64,000 nt of DNA from Ignavibacteria bacterium (GTDB taxonomy: Bacteria > Bacteroidota > Ignavibacteria > Kapaibacteriales > Kapaibacteriaceae): the NCBI GenBank assembly GCA_947495975.1, contig CANMBE010000001.1:62001-126000 (forward strand), in the 5' to 3' direction. This document shows, piece after piece, positions 47,508-57,093 of this stretch. Within the stretch, counting starts at the first letter, position 1, and each line of letters starts with the position of its first letter. A program made the translations under genes and the position numbers. The notes below the pieces were generated by a model. That model ran no database searches. It saw nothing but the letters and a program-made list of their open reading frames with translations, and was not told the origin of the DNA.

Positions 47508-48392
47508 TCAATCATAGAGCTTCTTAACCTTGCCCACTTTTATCGTCAATGTTGGAAAATGTGAGGCAGGAACAGATGATAAGACCTTCTTTCCCTTCTT
47601 CTTTGACTCTGCTGCAACGGGAGCAGCAGGAGTTGGAACGGCTGAGACTGATAGCGGAGCGATGATGTAGCGTATCCGAACATCGCCGGCTTTAACCTCT
47701 TTAACAATCTGCTTTATATTCTTGATACGGTCTTGCACTAACTGAATGTTGAGGTCTACGGAATCTACAGAACGTACAGGCTCTACGGGAGGTGTCTTTC
47801 CCTTCTTTACCTTCTTTGCTGCCTTCACCCAGGCATCGTACAACTTCTTGTATTCTGCTTCAGACTTTGCCTTCATCTGTGCGTGCAGATCTTCGTCTGC
47901 CGCAACGCTCACAACCACGTTCATTTCTTGATTCACACGCAGTAGATCAGCCATTTCTGCAACCTGCCTGCGGCCTTCTTCTGACAATGCGGCAGAGTTC
48001 TTTTCGAAGCCTTGTTGAGAGGTGGCCAACGTAACACCCTCAACAAGAAGCCGGACAGCAATGTCTTGCTTGATGATTCGATATTTCTGAGCAACAGGAA
48101 TTTCGATGTTTACTTCTTTGCGGTATACATTGTAGCCCGAGAACGCAAACTTGTGCGTTCCAGATTCTGAGAGTGTCTGGAGGTACGAACCGTCTTTTGA
48201 ATTTGATGTTATCGTTATTCGTTTTCCAGAAGGAGCGAAAATGAAGATCTTACAACCCACAGGCTCTCCGGTAACTTCATCCCGCACAAAGCCTTCAACA
48301 TTAAGATTGGCTTGTTGAGACCACACAGAAATGGCAGACAGCGCGCAGATGGCCATTGCAACCCAGAATCTCTGATGCATTGTTGTTTTCAT
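47508..48392 (-). CDS. Exported protein with carboxypeptidase-regulatory-like and OmpA-like parts
   Basis: Start at ATG 48392 (MKTTMHQRFWVAMAICALSAISVWSQ, signal peptide); a GTG two codons upstream is possible. About 294 residues. Residues ~30-115 (NVEGFVRDEVTGEPVGCKIFIFAPSGKRI ... GSYLQTLSESGTHKFAFSGYNVY) form a carboxypeptidase-regulatory-like domain, typical of Bacteroidota outer-membrane proteins. Then comes an OmpA-like stretch (GFEKNSAALSEEGRRQVAEMADLLRVNQEMNVVVSVAADEDL) that has lost most peptidoglycan-binding residues, a charged helical region and a Lys-rich tail. Possibly an envelope-spanning scaffold. Lies 15 bp after the enoyl-CoA hydratase stop. Confidence 0.55.
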   Translation of the reverse strand: MKTTMHQRFWVAMAICALSAISVWSQQANLNVEGFVRDEVTGEPVGCKIFIFAPSGKRITITSNSKDGSYLQTLSESGTHKFAFSGYNVYRKEVNIEIPVAQKYRIIKQDIAVRLLVEGVTLATSQQGFEKNSAALSEEGRRQVAEMADLLRVNQEMNVVVSVAADEDLHAQMKAKSEAEYKKLYDAWVKAAKKVKKGKTPPVEPVRSVDSVDLNIQLVQDRIKNIKQIVKEVKAGDVRIRYIIAPLSVSAVPTPAAPVAAESKKKGKKVLSSVPASHFPTLTIKVGKVKKLYD

Positions 48393-48402
48393 ACGCACTG
48401 CG

Positions 48403-49170
48403 TCATCCCTTGTTTGATTTCAAAAATTTCGCAATTCCCTCTTTGCAGTCATCAGTTTGTCTGGCCAAGGCGTTCATAACCGTTGCATAGTGTAGTCCGG
48501 CATCAAGAGACATTCCTTGCACCGCGCTAAGCATCATCTTACTTAGAGCCATAGCCGATGAACTGTTCTTGGCCAACTGCTGCGCAACTCTCATGGTCTC
48601 ATCGTGCAATAACTCGTCATCAACAACCATTGTGATCAGGCCAAGACCAAGCGCCTCTTCGGCACTGATGTTATCGGCCATGAGCACCATACGCCGTGCC
48701 TGGGTATCGCCAATCTTTCTGACGAGGTAGACCATCACAATAGCAGGAATGAATCCTATCCGTACTTCGGAATAGCCAAAGAGAGCGTTTTCGCGACTCG
48801 CAACAACAATATCGCATACTGTAGCAAGGCCGCATCCACCCGCAATTGCTGCGCCATGCACCATAGCCACTACTGGCTTTGGGCACTCAACAATAGTCTG
48901 AAACATGTCTTTCAGCGCAGTAGAATCGGTTAGGTTTTCGAGCGGCGAGTTTTCCGAGATTCTCTGTAGGTACGCTAAGTCTGCTCCGGCACAAAATGCT
49001 GGGCCCTCGCCTTTGAGAACAATCACGCGCACTGCTTCATCAGTTGCAAACGTTGTGAAGGCCGCATGAAGCCCCTTTACAAGTTCTGCGCTGAGAGCAT
49101 TGCGCTTCTCAGCACGATTCATCGTAATGGTTCCGATGCCGTTGGCGATGGTCTTGAGTACTGTATCCAT
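48403..49170 (-). CDS. Enoyl-CoA hydratase/isomerase family protein
   Basis: Start at ATG 49170 (MDTVLKTIANGIGTITMNRAEKRNAL); a start 17 codons upstream is unlikely. 255 residues, crotonase length. CoA-site motif FCAGADLAYLQRI, oxyanion-hole region VHGAAIAGGCGLATVCDIVVAS and Glu in SEVRIGFIPA are intact, so it should be active as a hydratase. The closest functional type may be methylglutaconyl-CoA hydratase or PaaF/G-like enzymes, but the substrate cannot be told. It is not next to the paa genes; 37 bp downstream of the subtilase. Confidence 0.85.
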   Translation of the reverse strand: MDTVLKTIANGIGTITMNRAEKRNALSAELVKGLHAAFTTFATDEAVRVIVLKGEGPAFCAGADLAYLQRISENSPLENLTDSTALKDMFQTIVECPKPVVAMVHGAAIAGGCGLATVCDIVVASRENALFGYSEVRIGFIPAIVMVYLVRKIGDTQARRMVLMADNISAEEALGLGLITMVVDDELLHDETMRVAQQLAKNSSSAMALSKMMLSAVQGMSLDAGLHYATVMNALARQTDDCKEGIAKFLKSNKG

Positions 49171-49207
49171 ACAAATCAAAGATACGGACTCATTCTGAGT
49201 AGGGGGC

Positions 49208-52021
49208 TTAATGAACAACAACGAAGGACCACGATCTCATGGTAAGCCCATCTATGAGCTGCACTTCATACGTGCCACTTGCCAAATCCCGAATATCAAT
49301 TGGCTGAATGAAGGAAAGCGAAACGTCACCAGCAGGTAGTTGTTTTACAATCTGACCACGACTATTGTAGATGATGAACGTTGCGGTAACAGATGTGGCC
49401 CCGTCTACAGGAATGTAGATTATATCATTCCCTGGATTTGGGAATATCGGATCAGTGTCTTGCACAAACAGCGTATCTATGGGTAGGGGCTGCACGGTAA
49501 CGGAGTTTGAAAGCTCTAAAGCCATCACAACGGATGTGTCTATGGCAATCGTGTGTCGGAATGATCTTCGATGTCTTGGTGGCACAAGACTCTGAAAACG
49601 CATCCCAACAATGGTAGCAATATCATTCTCACCATCATATTGCACTGAATCGGGTGCTTGAAAAATCTTGACTTTTTGCTCGTTCGTAAATCCACTGTAC
49701 GTAGATGTATTGTTGAGTCCACAAAGAATCGGTATACCATCTTGATAACGAGAAGTAGCAGTCATCGCAACCACTGGCTCCTGTTCCTTAGTAGAAGTTG
49801 CTATTTGCGTAGTACCGTACTCTTTCCACGTACGATTCTTTGCAGGCTGTGTTCCAAGATCCCAATCATAGAACCATGCAGCAGAAAGGTTACGCAAAGT
49901 TTCAGCTCCGGTGTTTACAATTGTAACATCAATGACAAGCAATGCCGCAGAGCTATCAAGATGAACATCTAGCTCAACTTCAACACCTATGCGAACAGAG
50001 TCTGGCGCATCATCATCACGAACAATTGCGCGATTGGCATCAGGTGCAATGAATCGCTTCTTAGGTCTAAAGTGATCGTTCACTCCTTTCTTTGTGCGAA
50101 TGGCATCTACTACCTTTCCATTGGCGTAGACCATTAAGCCCCCTTCATAGAGCTGACCGCAGAAGGCTTCATACCGAAGTCCTTCTCCTTGACCTCGCTC
50201 AATGTCTGTGTTACCAATACGTCCACGGTCACCCAGGCTTACGCGCATGCGATTGTTATACAACGTCGTAAAAGCAGGTGATGGCGTTATTGGAAATGAG
50301 AGCCTACGTGTTGTGCTAGCCCCCGTAACATCCTTTCCATGTAGGTCAAATATTGCGTATGCAGCAGTATCTGTCTCTTTCACTATCTCAAAGGATAGCG
50401 GCGGCAGAACAACGCGCTCATCTTGCACAGCATCTCGATTAAATGGAGCACTGTTATTGAGCCACCGAATGCTTTGTGCCTGTATACCTGCCAATGTGAC
50501 GGCGCTCTGTTCGTTGATCGTCCACGGTGCGAGTGTGTTGATTACAGTTGTCACAACCTGAACCGTATCTCCCACGGTCCATCGCTGTGAGCCATTAACC
50601 TCTCGAATTGCAACAGTATCTACGTCAATCGATACAACGGTGTCTGGACGTAAAGTCACCGCGCTCAAAACATTCACACGTCCCCTCGGTAACAACAAAG
50701 AATCGATTGTTGCAGGAATGTCCTTCCATGGTCTTTCATCTACTGCCTCGCGTACAACTGCACAGGCTTGTTGTGGCGATAGTTCAGGATGCCGCGAGCG
50801 CACAAGCGCAACGATTGCAGCAACAATTGGAGCCGAACCACTTGTGCAACAAAAACTTCCATACCCACCGTCGTTACTTGTTGTCCACGAATCCTGACCC
50901 GGGGCCATCACATCAACTGTTGGTCCATGTGCAGACATTGGAATGACGTTATCATTTGGATCAACAACGCCAACACTGAGTACACCGGGATAGCTTGCCG
51001 GATAGAACGCTGCTGCAGTACCGTGGTTGCCTGCCGCTGCCACAACTGCCGTGCCGCGCGCAATTGTATATGCGATAACATCTTCGTCAATGCATGATGG
51101 CGAGAATCCACCCCACGAACAATTCACAACATCAATGTTATTCGTGGCGCAGTAGATGAGTGATTCATATCCGTATACAATTCCCGTGCTATTGTCAGGC
51201 ATGGTGCGCAAAGGAAAAATCTTACAGTTGCGAGCGATTCCTGCAATGCCAATGTTGTTATCAACCGTGGCGCCACAAATGCCCCCTACACCAGTGCCAT
51301 GTCCATTTTTTGAATTGTATGTATTGCCCGGCGTGCTTCCACCTTGAGTTGCTGCAAAGTTGTAGCCTCGTTGATCATCTACGTACCCATTAGAATCGTC
51401 GTCAATGTTATTATCCGGAATCTCATTCTTATTCACGAATAACGCGTCAATCAAATCTTCGTGCTCCTGACGCAAACCACTGTCGCTGATTCCAATCACA
51501 ACTGTATCAGAGCCCGGTTCAATATCCCATGCTTCATAGATGCTAATTGTTCGCAGGAGACTCTGCGTTTCTCGCTGCGGATCGTTTGGTTCTGATACAA
51601 GCTGGCTTACACACCACGGTGCAGCACATTCAAAGGGTCCACATCCAACGCGTAACATTGCAATCATACGTTCAGGCGAAATGGCAGTGTTTGTATATGC
51701 CACCACATACGATCGTAGTAGCCGATTTTCAATCTGCATCGCCCGCTGAAGATTCATCGTGCGATTCTTCAACAATTCATCTCTTTGCGATTTCCACAAG
51801 AGTGATTGTTCAAATGGAAGCACCTGGCGCACGATGTACAATCCGTAGGATTCCAACACCTTTGCAGCCGTGAAGGCTGCCTCAGGAGTAAGCCGCACTT
51901 TCAACATTCCAGAGACAACTACATCTGGCCGGTACGGGGGCTCTGCAGGGAGGTATGAAAGTTGTGCATTTGCAAAACATGTGCACAGAATAATGCTTAC
52001 GATGAGAAAAACCGTTTTCAT
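49208..52021 (-). CDS. Subtilisin-like (S8) protease with type IX sorting domain, copy 2
   Basis: 937 residues, signal peptide MKTVFLIVSIILCTCFANAQ. The propeptide-like region (~20-160) is followed by the S8 catalytic domain: Asp 180 in VVIGISDSG, His 241 in NGHGTGVGG, Asn in AAGNHG, Ser 394 in CCTSGSAPIVAA. The Gly before the catalytic Thr-Ser is Cys here. After ~450 there are beta domains (VDTVAIREVNGSQRWTVGDTVQVVTTV, LHGKDVTGAS...), and the C-terminal FPNPGNDIIYIPVDGATSVTAT ... SGTYEVQLIDG is a sorting domain. It starts one base after the stop of the upstream paralogous subtilase (TAAG-ATG), so both are one transcript. A Cys-rich part near 127-137 (GCGPFECAAPWC) is odd for a secreted protease. 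Confidence 0.86.
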   Translation of the reverse strand: MKTVFLIVSIILCTCFANAQLSYLPAEPPYRPDVVVSGMLKVRLTPEAAFTAAKVLESYGLYIVRQVLPFEQSLLWKSQRDELLKNRTMNLQRAMQIENRLLRSYVVAYTNTAISPERMIAMLRVGCGPFECAAPWCVSQLVSEPNDPQRETQSLLRTISIYEAWDIEPGSDTVVIGISDSGLRQEHEDLIDALFVNKNEIPDNNIDDDSNGYVDDQRGYNFAATQGGSTPGNTYNSKNGHGTGVGGICGATVDNNIGIAGIARNCKIFPLRTMPDNSTGIVYGYESLIYCATNNIDVVNCSWGGFSPSCIDEDVIAYTIARGTAVVAAAGNHGTAAAFYPASYPGVLSVGVVDPNDNVIPMSAHGPTVDVMAPGQDSWTTSNDGGYGSFCCTSGSAPIVAAIVALVRSRHPELSPQQACAVVREAVDERPWKDIPATIDSLLLPRGRVNVLSAVTLRPDTVVSIDVDTVAIREVNGSQRWTVGDTVQVVTTVINTLAPWTINEQSAVTLAGIQAQSIRWLNNSAPFNRDAVQDERVVLPPLSFEIVKETDTAAYAIFDLHGKDVTGASTTRRLSFPITPSPAFTTLYNNRMRVSLGDRGRIGNTDIERGQGEGLRYEAFCGQLYEGGLMVYANGKVVDAIRTKKGVNDHFRPKKRFIAPDANRAIVRDDDAPDSVRIGVEVELDVHLDSSAALLVIDVTIVNTGAETLRNLSAAWFYDWDLGTQPAKNRTWKEYGTTQIATSTKEQEPVVAMTATSRYQDGIPILCGLNNTSTYSGFTNEQKVKIFQAPDSVQYDGENDIATIVGMRFQSLVPPRHRRSFRHTIAIDTSVVMALELSNSVTVQPLPIDTLFVQDTDPIFPNPGNDIIYIPVDGATSVTATFIIYNSRGQIVKQLPAGDVSLSFIQPIDIRDLASGTYEVQLIDGLTMRSWSFVVVH

Positions 52022-52022
52022 C

Positions 52023-54878
52023 TTATCGCATCACAACTATTGTACGAGCCATCGTTATATCGCTCGTAGTAACCCTCACAATGTAGGTTCCAACTGGAAG
52101 AGTGGAAACATCCATTGTAGCGATCATCGCATGATCTAGCATCTGCTCCACCACGCGCCTACCTGTGACATCAACAATAGCTATGTGTTGCATTGGTGCA
52201 AGGTTAACGATGGTCACACTCTCTGAGGCGGGATGAGGCGCAACGATAAATGAAGACTCATTGTTTGATGCCACAACACTGTTTGGTGTTGTAAGGGTCT
52301 CTCGAACCACACGCGCAGCCTCTGCTTCTGTTGACCCCACGCCAATCACAATCATGTACGATTGCACATCATTGTTTGCAAGCACACCTGGGAATCTCAT
52401 ACCGAGGACACTTCCAAGATCGCCACGAGAAGTGGGTTGGATAAGCGTTCCACTTGTCAACAGTGCGATTTTATCATCGTTGGTGAACCCATCTCCATCA
52501 TTCACACGAATAGATATTCTTTCAACGGCCGACTGCCCGATTGCGCTAACGTCTGGAGTATATACCGCCTGACAAATTGCAATAGGAAAGTTGGGCCGTG
52601 TGAACATCTGTGCCACAGCATTGTTGCCCACAAGATTTGCTGGGATTGCCTCTGGCGCCAATCTCGAAGCATTATCTGTTCCACCGGAACCAATATCCCA
52701 ATCCAAATAATATCCAGATGATATGTCCCTAAGATTGGCTCCGCTTACATTCTGGAGGCGCATACTCAAAACGGTAGCTGCAATGCTGGATCCTGGAAAT
52801 GAACATTTCTGTGTGATCTGCACGCCAATGCGGTTGGACAATGCGTTGTCATCCGAAATAATATTCACATTTCGCTGTGGCGCACTGAATGGCTTTATTG
52901 TTACAAAGTCCGAATTGTATGGCTCCACGTCTGCATACGCCGAAACAGACCGGCGTAGATCTTCGCACATAATCAGTCCGCCTGGTGCAAGCAGCGAGAA
53001 TCCTTTTTTCCAGCCAAACCCAGCCCCTTGCCTGTTTTCTAAAATCGAGCTATACCCCACTGCTCCTCTATCACCCATTGAATAGGCGAGCTGATCATTT
53101 TCAAAGGTGGTCATAAATGAGGGGGCTTGCAGATACCAAAGCGCCCGATCATTGTATGAGTCCGCTGTGAGACTCAAAGTGAAAATGAGGGGGCGATCAG
53201 GACTAATGAAGTCTATGATAACGATGTATTCTCCAACGCGTTTGTGCTCATTCGTTCCAATGAAGTCAGCCGTTGCGTTGTCTTGAAGAAACCTCACCGT
53301 CCAGCCATTTTCTTCTGCAATGGAAAGTTTTGCTTCTAGTGCAGTTACTGGTCCAAGGTCGTTAACAAGATTAAATGCAATGTGAAGAGTGTCGCCTGGA
53401 AAGAACCTATCAGCGGACCTGCCATCAGAAAATGTTTGAACCGTTTCATCAATGCGAACGGATGGTGCTGACAGTGGGTCCGTTGTTAGCGCGCGAAGAA
53501 CATTCACTCTTCCTGGCAGCACCTGCGAGTAATTCGAATTTCTCGCAGAAATGTCATCCGCGGTTCGGCGGATATGAGCAGATGTTTGCAATGCAGAGAG
53601 TGCGGGATATTTACCGCGCACAAGCCCTGCAAGACCAGCAACTATTGGTGCTGCAAATGATGTACCTTGGCCAGCGGTTGAATACCCACCACCTATATCT
53701 GTTGTAAACGCAAGGTTGCCTGGAGCCATGACATCCGAGTTTAACCCTAACCCAGATGAAAATTCTACATCATCTAACGGTGTGGTTTCTCCTACACCGA
53801 GAACGCCATCGTAGGCTGACGGATAGTTCAAACTTTTCCACCCCTGGCCGCTGAAACCATCACCGTGATTGCCAGCAGATGCAACAACAAGCACATCACT
53901 TGCTACGCAATAGTCAATAACAGATTGATCAATTGGAGACCACGGCTTAACGATACCCCAGCTTGTATTCACAACTTTAAACTTGCGTAGTGCAGCGTAC
54001 ATCAGCGACTGGTATCCATAGATGATTCCTCCGCCCCCTGAAACAGATGTTTTCATTGGGAAGAACCGAGAACGAAAACCCATCCCCGCAATGCCAGTTC
54101 CATTATTCGTTGCAGCGGCAGCAATGCCTGCCACCTTTGTCCCGTGTCCACCATTTGCTGCATTGAAGGTGTTGCCAGGAGGCGTGCCATCTAAAATGCT
54201 GGCAAAGTTGAAGCCGATGTGATCGTCAATGAAACCGTTCTGGTCGTCGTCTATTCCATTGTCAGGAATCTCTCCTACGTTTACAGCGATGTTTGAAGCA
54301 AGGTCCTCGTGGGTCTGCGAGATTCCATCGTCACTAATACCAATCACGACAGACGCATTTCCTTCATAGGTAGACCAACCTTCAAATGCCTTTACCGTTG
54401 TTAGGTACTCTTGGCTAGTGACAAGGGGGTCATCTGGAGTACCTTGGGTTACTGCCAGGTACCATGGCTCCGCACATTCAACAGAGGTTGCATACTTCGA
54501 TTTGAGGATGTGAGCAGCAACGGCCGGTATGTGCGGACCTACGAATGACACCGTGAATGTGCGCGTAAGCTGGTCTTCGGCGTGATATAATTTGGCATTA
54601 CGAGACGGCATTGATCGAGAATCAATATTTAGGAGCGCTTGACCTGAAAAATTGACCGTGCTGCGTGGAGCAAGGAGCTGGTCTTCCGCTCGATACCCAG
54701 CTGGAAGCGCCTCATTGGCTGCCGAGATCGTCCGTGCGCTGAGCATCCGGACAACAACGTAGTGTGGGCGCACTGAAGGGTTTGCCCCCTGAGCCCGTGC
54801 TTGTAGAGTCAGAATTGCCAAGGCACCGAGTAATAACAAGGAAACGTGGACAAGTTGATGTTTTATGTGTTTGCTCAT
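52023..54878 (-). CDS. Subtilisin-like (S8) protease with type IX sorting domain, copy 1
   Basis: Start at ATG 54878 (MSKHIKHQLVHVSLLLLGALAILTLQARAQ), preceded by GGAGGTTTG on the other side of the divergent region is not relevant; the minus-strand site is weak. 951 residues. Triad: Asp 183 in VVIGISDDG, His 245 in NGGHGTKVAG, Asn in SAGNHG, Ser 407 in GQGTSFAAPIVAG, so all catalytic residues are standard. The middle contains large beta domains, and the tail APHPASESVTIVNLAPMQHIAIVDVTGRRVVEQ ... GTYIVRVTTSD is a sorting domain. It shares long stretches with its neighbour (EIPDNGIDDDQNGFIDD, IIYGYQSLMYAAL), showing tandem duplication. Only 56 bp separate this start from the divergent dnaX start. 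Confidence 0.88.
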   Translation of the reverse strand: MSKHIKHQLVHVSLLLLGALAILTLQARAQGANPSVRPHYVVVRMLSARTISAANEALPAGYRAEDQLLAPRSTVNFSGQALLNIDSRSMPSRNAKLYHAEDQLTRTFTVSFVGPHIPAVAAHILKSKYATSVECAEPWYLAVTQGTPDDPLVTSQEYLTTVKAFEGWSTYEGNASVVIGISDDGISQTHEDLASNIAVNVGEIPDNGIDDDQNGFIDDHIGFNFASILDGTPPGNTFNAANGGHGTKVAGIAAAATNNGTGIAGMGFRSRFFPMKTSVSGGGGIIYGYQSLMYAALRKFKVVNTSWGIVKPWSPIDQSVIDYCVASDVLVVASAGNHGDGFSGQGWKSLNYPSAYDGVLGVGETTPLDDVEFSSGLGLNSDVMAPGNLAFTTDIGGGYSTAGQGTSFAAPIVAGLAGLVRGKYPALSALQTSAHIRRTADDISARNSNYSQVLPGRVNVLRALTTDPLSAPSVRIDETVQTFSDGRSADRFFPGDTLHIAFNLVNDLGPVTALEAKLSIAEENGWTVRFLQDNATADFIGTNEHKRVGEYIVIIDFISPDRPLIFTLSLTADSYNDRALWYLQAPSFMTTFENDQLAYSMGDRGAVGYSSILENRQGAGFGWKKGFSLLAPGGLIMCEDLRRSVSAYADVEPYNSDFVTIKPFSAPQRNVNIISDDNALSNRIGVQITQKCSFPGSSIAATVLSMRLQNVSGANLRDISSGYYLDWDIGSGGTDNASRLAPEAIPANLVGNNAVAQMFTRPNFPIAICQAVYTPDVSAIGQSAVERISIRVNDGDGFTNDDKIALLTSGTLIQPTSRGDLGSVLGMRFPGVLANNDVQSYMIVIGVGSTEAEAARVVRETLTTPNSVVASNNESSFIVAPHPASESVTIVNLAPMQHIAIVDVTGRRVVEQMLDHAMIATMDVSTLPVGTYIVRVTTSDITMARTIVVMR

Positions 54879-54934
54879 GGAGGTTTGATTTCGCAGTTTG
54901 GATGGTTGCATCAGGTTTGACCTTAGAGAAGACT

Positions 54935-56620
54935 ATGTCAGAAGAACAACGTTACATCGTAACAGCTAGAAAATGGCGCCCACTTCGGTTTTCCGACGTG
55001 GTTGGCCAGGAGCATATCACAACAACGCTCAAAAACGCCATCGAAATGGGCCGCGTTCATCACGCGTACCTATTTACAGGACCGCGTGGTGTTGGCAAAA
55101 CCACCTGCGCACGCATTCTAGCGCGTGCATTGAACTGTACAAATGGCGTAGACAATGAGCCCTGTAATGAATGTGATTCATGCAAGGATATGCTTGATGG
55201 TCGTAGCGTAGACATTATTGAAATCGATGGTGCTTCGAATAACTCTGTTGATGATATCCGTAAACTACGAGACAATGCGAAATACGCACCGATGTCTGGT
55301 CGGTACAAAATGTACATCATCGATGAAGTACATATGCTCTCCACTGCAGCTTTTAATGCGCTGCTGAAGACCCTAGAAGAGCCCCCTGATCACCTCGTAT
55401 TTGTCTTTGCAACTACCGAGATACATAAGGTACCGGCCACAATTCTGAGTCGCTGCCAGCGTTTTGACTTTCGGAGGATGGAGATCGATTCTATCACAAG
55501 TCACTTACGCCACATTGCAGAAACTGAGAAGATCATCATTGATGAAGCGTCCTTGGTCTCGATTGCAAAGAAGGCAGACGGGTCCATGCGCGATTCACAA
55601 TCGATCTTTGATCAAGTAGTTTCTTTCTGTGGAACTACCATCAACATATCTGATGTGAGTTCGGCATTACACCTCATCGACGTTGATTTCTTTTTTGCAC
55701 TGAGCGAAGCAGTCCGTAATCACGATGTGCCCAAGATGTTTCATCAGGCACGCATGGTAATACAGCGTGGCTATGACCTACAAGAATGTCTCATCGGTTT
55801 GCTTGAGCATTTCAGAAATATTCTTACTGTCATAACGACAAATGATACGGGGCTTATCGAGGCCTCTGTGCAGGACTTAGAGCGTTATACAAAGGAAGCG
55901 GCACTTTTTACCAAAGCCGACGTTTTACGAATCATGACGTTGATCACACAAGGCGAAGCAATTCTCAGACAAAACCCGCCGCAGCCACGTGTTCGCTTTG
56001 AATTCACGCTTGTTCAACTTGCAGCAATGGATACAACGGTTGATCTTGGACGTGTGCTTGCACAACTGGGAAAGACTCCACTTGCAGCCAAACCGTCGGG
56101 GTCATCAGTAACTTCAATTCCTAGCACTGCTTCTCAGGGAATTGTTGGTGGAGTTGCCATTGCCCAGCCCCTTCCCATACGCATCGGAAATCCGGTTGTA
56201 ATCCGATCGCATCAAGCGCCAGTGAATTCATTGAGTTCAGGGAACCTTGCCAAACGGTGGAACGAACTTTTGGATTCGCTTCCTGCAACCTTGTCCTTTG
56301 TTAAAGACTCGGTGGCTCGCAACATGCTCACTGTTGACTTTACTGATGTTGGCATAATACTTCGTCCGCACGCCGAGATTGTTCATCATCGGCTACACGA
56401 TAAGATTCCGGCTCTCAAGACATTCTTAGCAGAGACCTATGGTGCGCCTATTGGTGTGCAACTTATCATGCCGCGTATATCCACAACCACCACGTTGGCG
56501 AATGACAATGGAACCAGCGTTGACGCAAATGTTGTTGCACACGATGATGATGTGTTGCCGATTGAGCGTACACTCATTGAACTCTTTAAGGCTCGCAGGT
56601 CTACATCACCAGGGAAATGA
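54935..56620 (+). CDS. dnaX: DNA polymerase III subunit gamma/tau
   Basis: Start at ATG 54935 (MSEEQRYIVTARKWRPLRFSDVVGQEHI); longer frames reach 57 codons upstream but overlap the divergent gene's signal region. 561 residues. Walker A GPRGVGKTT, zinc-binding CTNGVDNEPCNECDSCKDM, Walker B IIDEVHMLS and sensor region RCQRFDFRRM mark the clamp-loader ATPase. The C-terminal part beyond ~370 is shorter and less conserved, as in many tau proteins. No A-rich slippage run for a separate gamma product is obvious. The stop overlaps the next start (ATGA). Confidence 0.95.
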   Translation: MSEEQRYIVTARKWRPLRFSDVVGQEHITTTLKNAIEMGRVHHAYLFTGPRGVGKTTCARILARALNCTNGVDNEPCNECDSCKDMLDGRSVDIIEIDGASNNSVDDIRKLRDNAKYAPMSGRYKMYIIDEVHMLSTAAFNALLKTLEEPPDHLVFVFATTEIHKVPATILSRCQRFDFRRMEIDSITSHLRHIAETEKIIIDEASLVSIAKKADGSMRDSQSIFDQVVSFCGTTINISDVSSALHLIDVDFFFALSEAVRNHDVPKMFHQARMVIQRGYDLQECLIGLLEHFRNILTVITTNDTGLIEASVQDLERYTKEAALFTKADVLRIMTLITQGEAILRQNPPQPRVRFEFTLVQLAAMDTTVDLGRVLAQLGKTPLAAKPSGSSVTSIPSTASQGIVGGVAIAQPLPIRIGNPVVIRSHQAPVNSLSSGNLAKRWNELLDSLPATLSFVKDSVARNMLTVDFTDVGIILRPHAEIVHHRLHDKIPALKTFLAETYGAPIGVQLIMPRISTTTTLANDNGTSVDANVVAHDDDVLPIERTLIELFKARRSTSPGK

Positions 56621-57093
56621 TAATGGCACTCAACGAAGGAAATACCGTACCCTCGTTCAAAGGAATGTTGGATGATGGCTCGTGGTTCTCATCAAAAGAT
56701 TTGAAGGGTTTGTGGACAGTATTGTATTTCTATCCCAAGGATGATACATCGAGTTGCACCGCAGAGGCTTGTTCCTTTCGGGATTCTATGAGTTGGATCA
56801 TGAAGCAGGGCGTGCAAGTAATCGGTGTGAGTCCAGATACGATTCATTCCCACGTAAAATTTCGATTGAAATACGAACTCAACTATCCATTGATTTCAGA
56901 CCCTGACCACTCCATCTGTGAAGCATTTCTTGTTTGGAAAGAAAAGTCGATGTACGGACGGAAATACATGGGAGTGGAGCGCACTACCTACATCATAAAT
57001 CCACAGTGTTTGGTTGCGCACACTTTCGAAAAAGTAAAGGTTGCCGGACATGTTGATGCAGTTATCCTCGCATTGAAGGGGTTGATAGTGTGA
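56617..57093 (+). CDS. bcp: Thioredoxin-dependent peroxiredoxin (Bcp/PrxQ)
   Basis: 158 residues from ATG 56617; ATG 56623 (MALNEGNTVP) is two codons later. The peroxidatic Cys and its partner are in PKDDTSSCTAEACSFRDSM (Cys-x4-Cys), typical of PrxQ with an internal disulfide. The other family residues YFYPKDDTS, PDTIHSHVKF and HTFEKVKVAGHVDAVI fit. It reduces hydrogen and alkyl peroxides using thioredoxin. Both ends overlap neighbours by four bases (dnaX upstream, tatD downstream), so the three are translated together. Confidence 0.96.
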   Translation: MIMALNEGNTVPSFKGMLDDGSWFSSKDLKGLWTVLYFYPKDDTSSCTAEACSFRDSMSWIMKQGVQVIGVSPDTIHSHVKFRLKYELNYPLISDPDHSICEAFLVWKEKSMYGRKYMGVERTTYIINPQCLVAHTFEKVKVAGHVDAVILALKGLIV

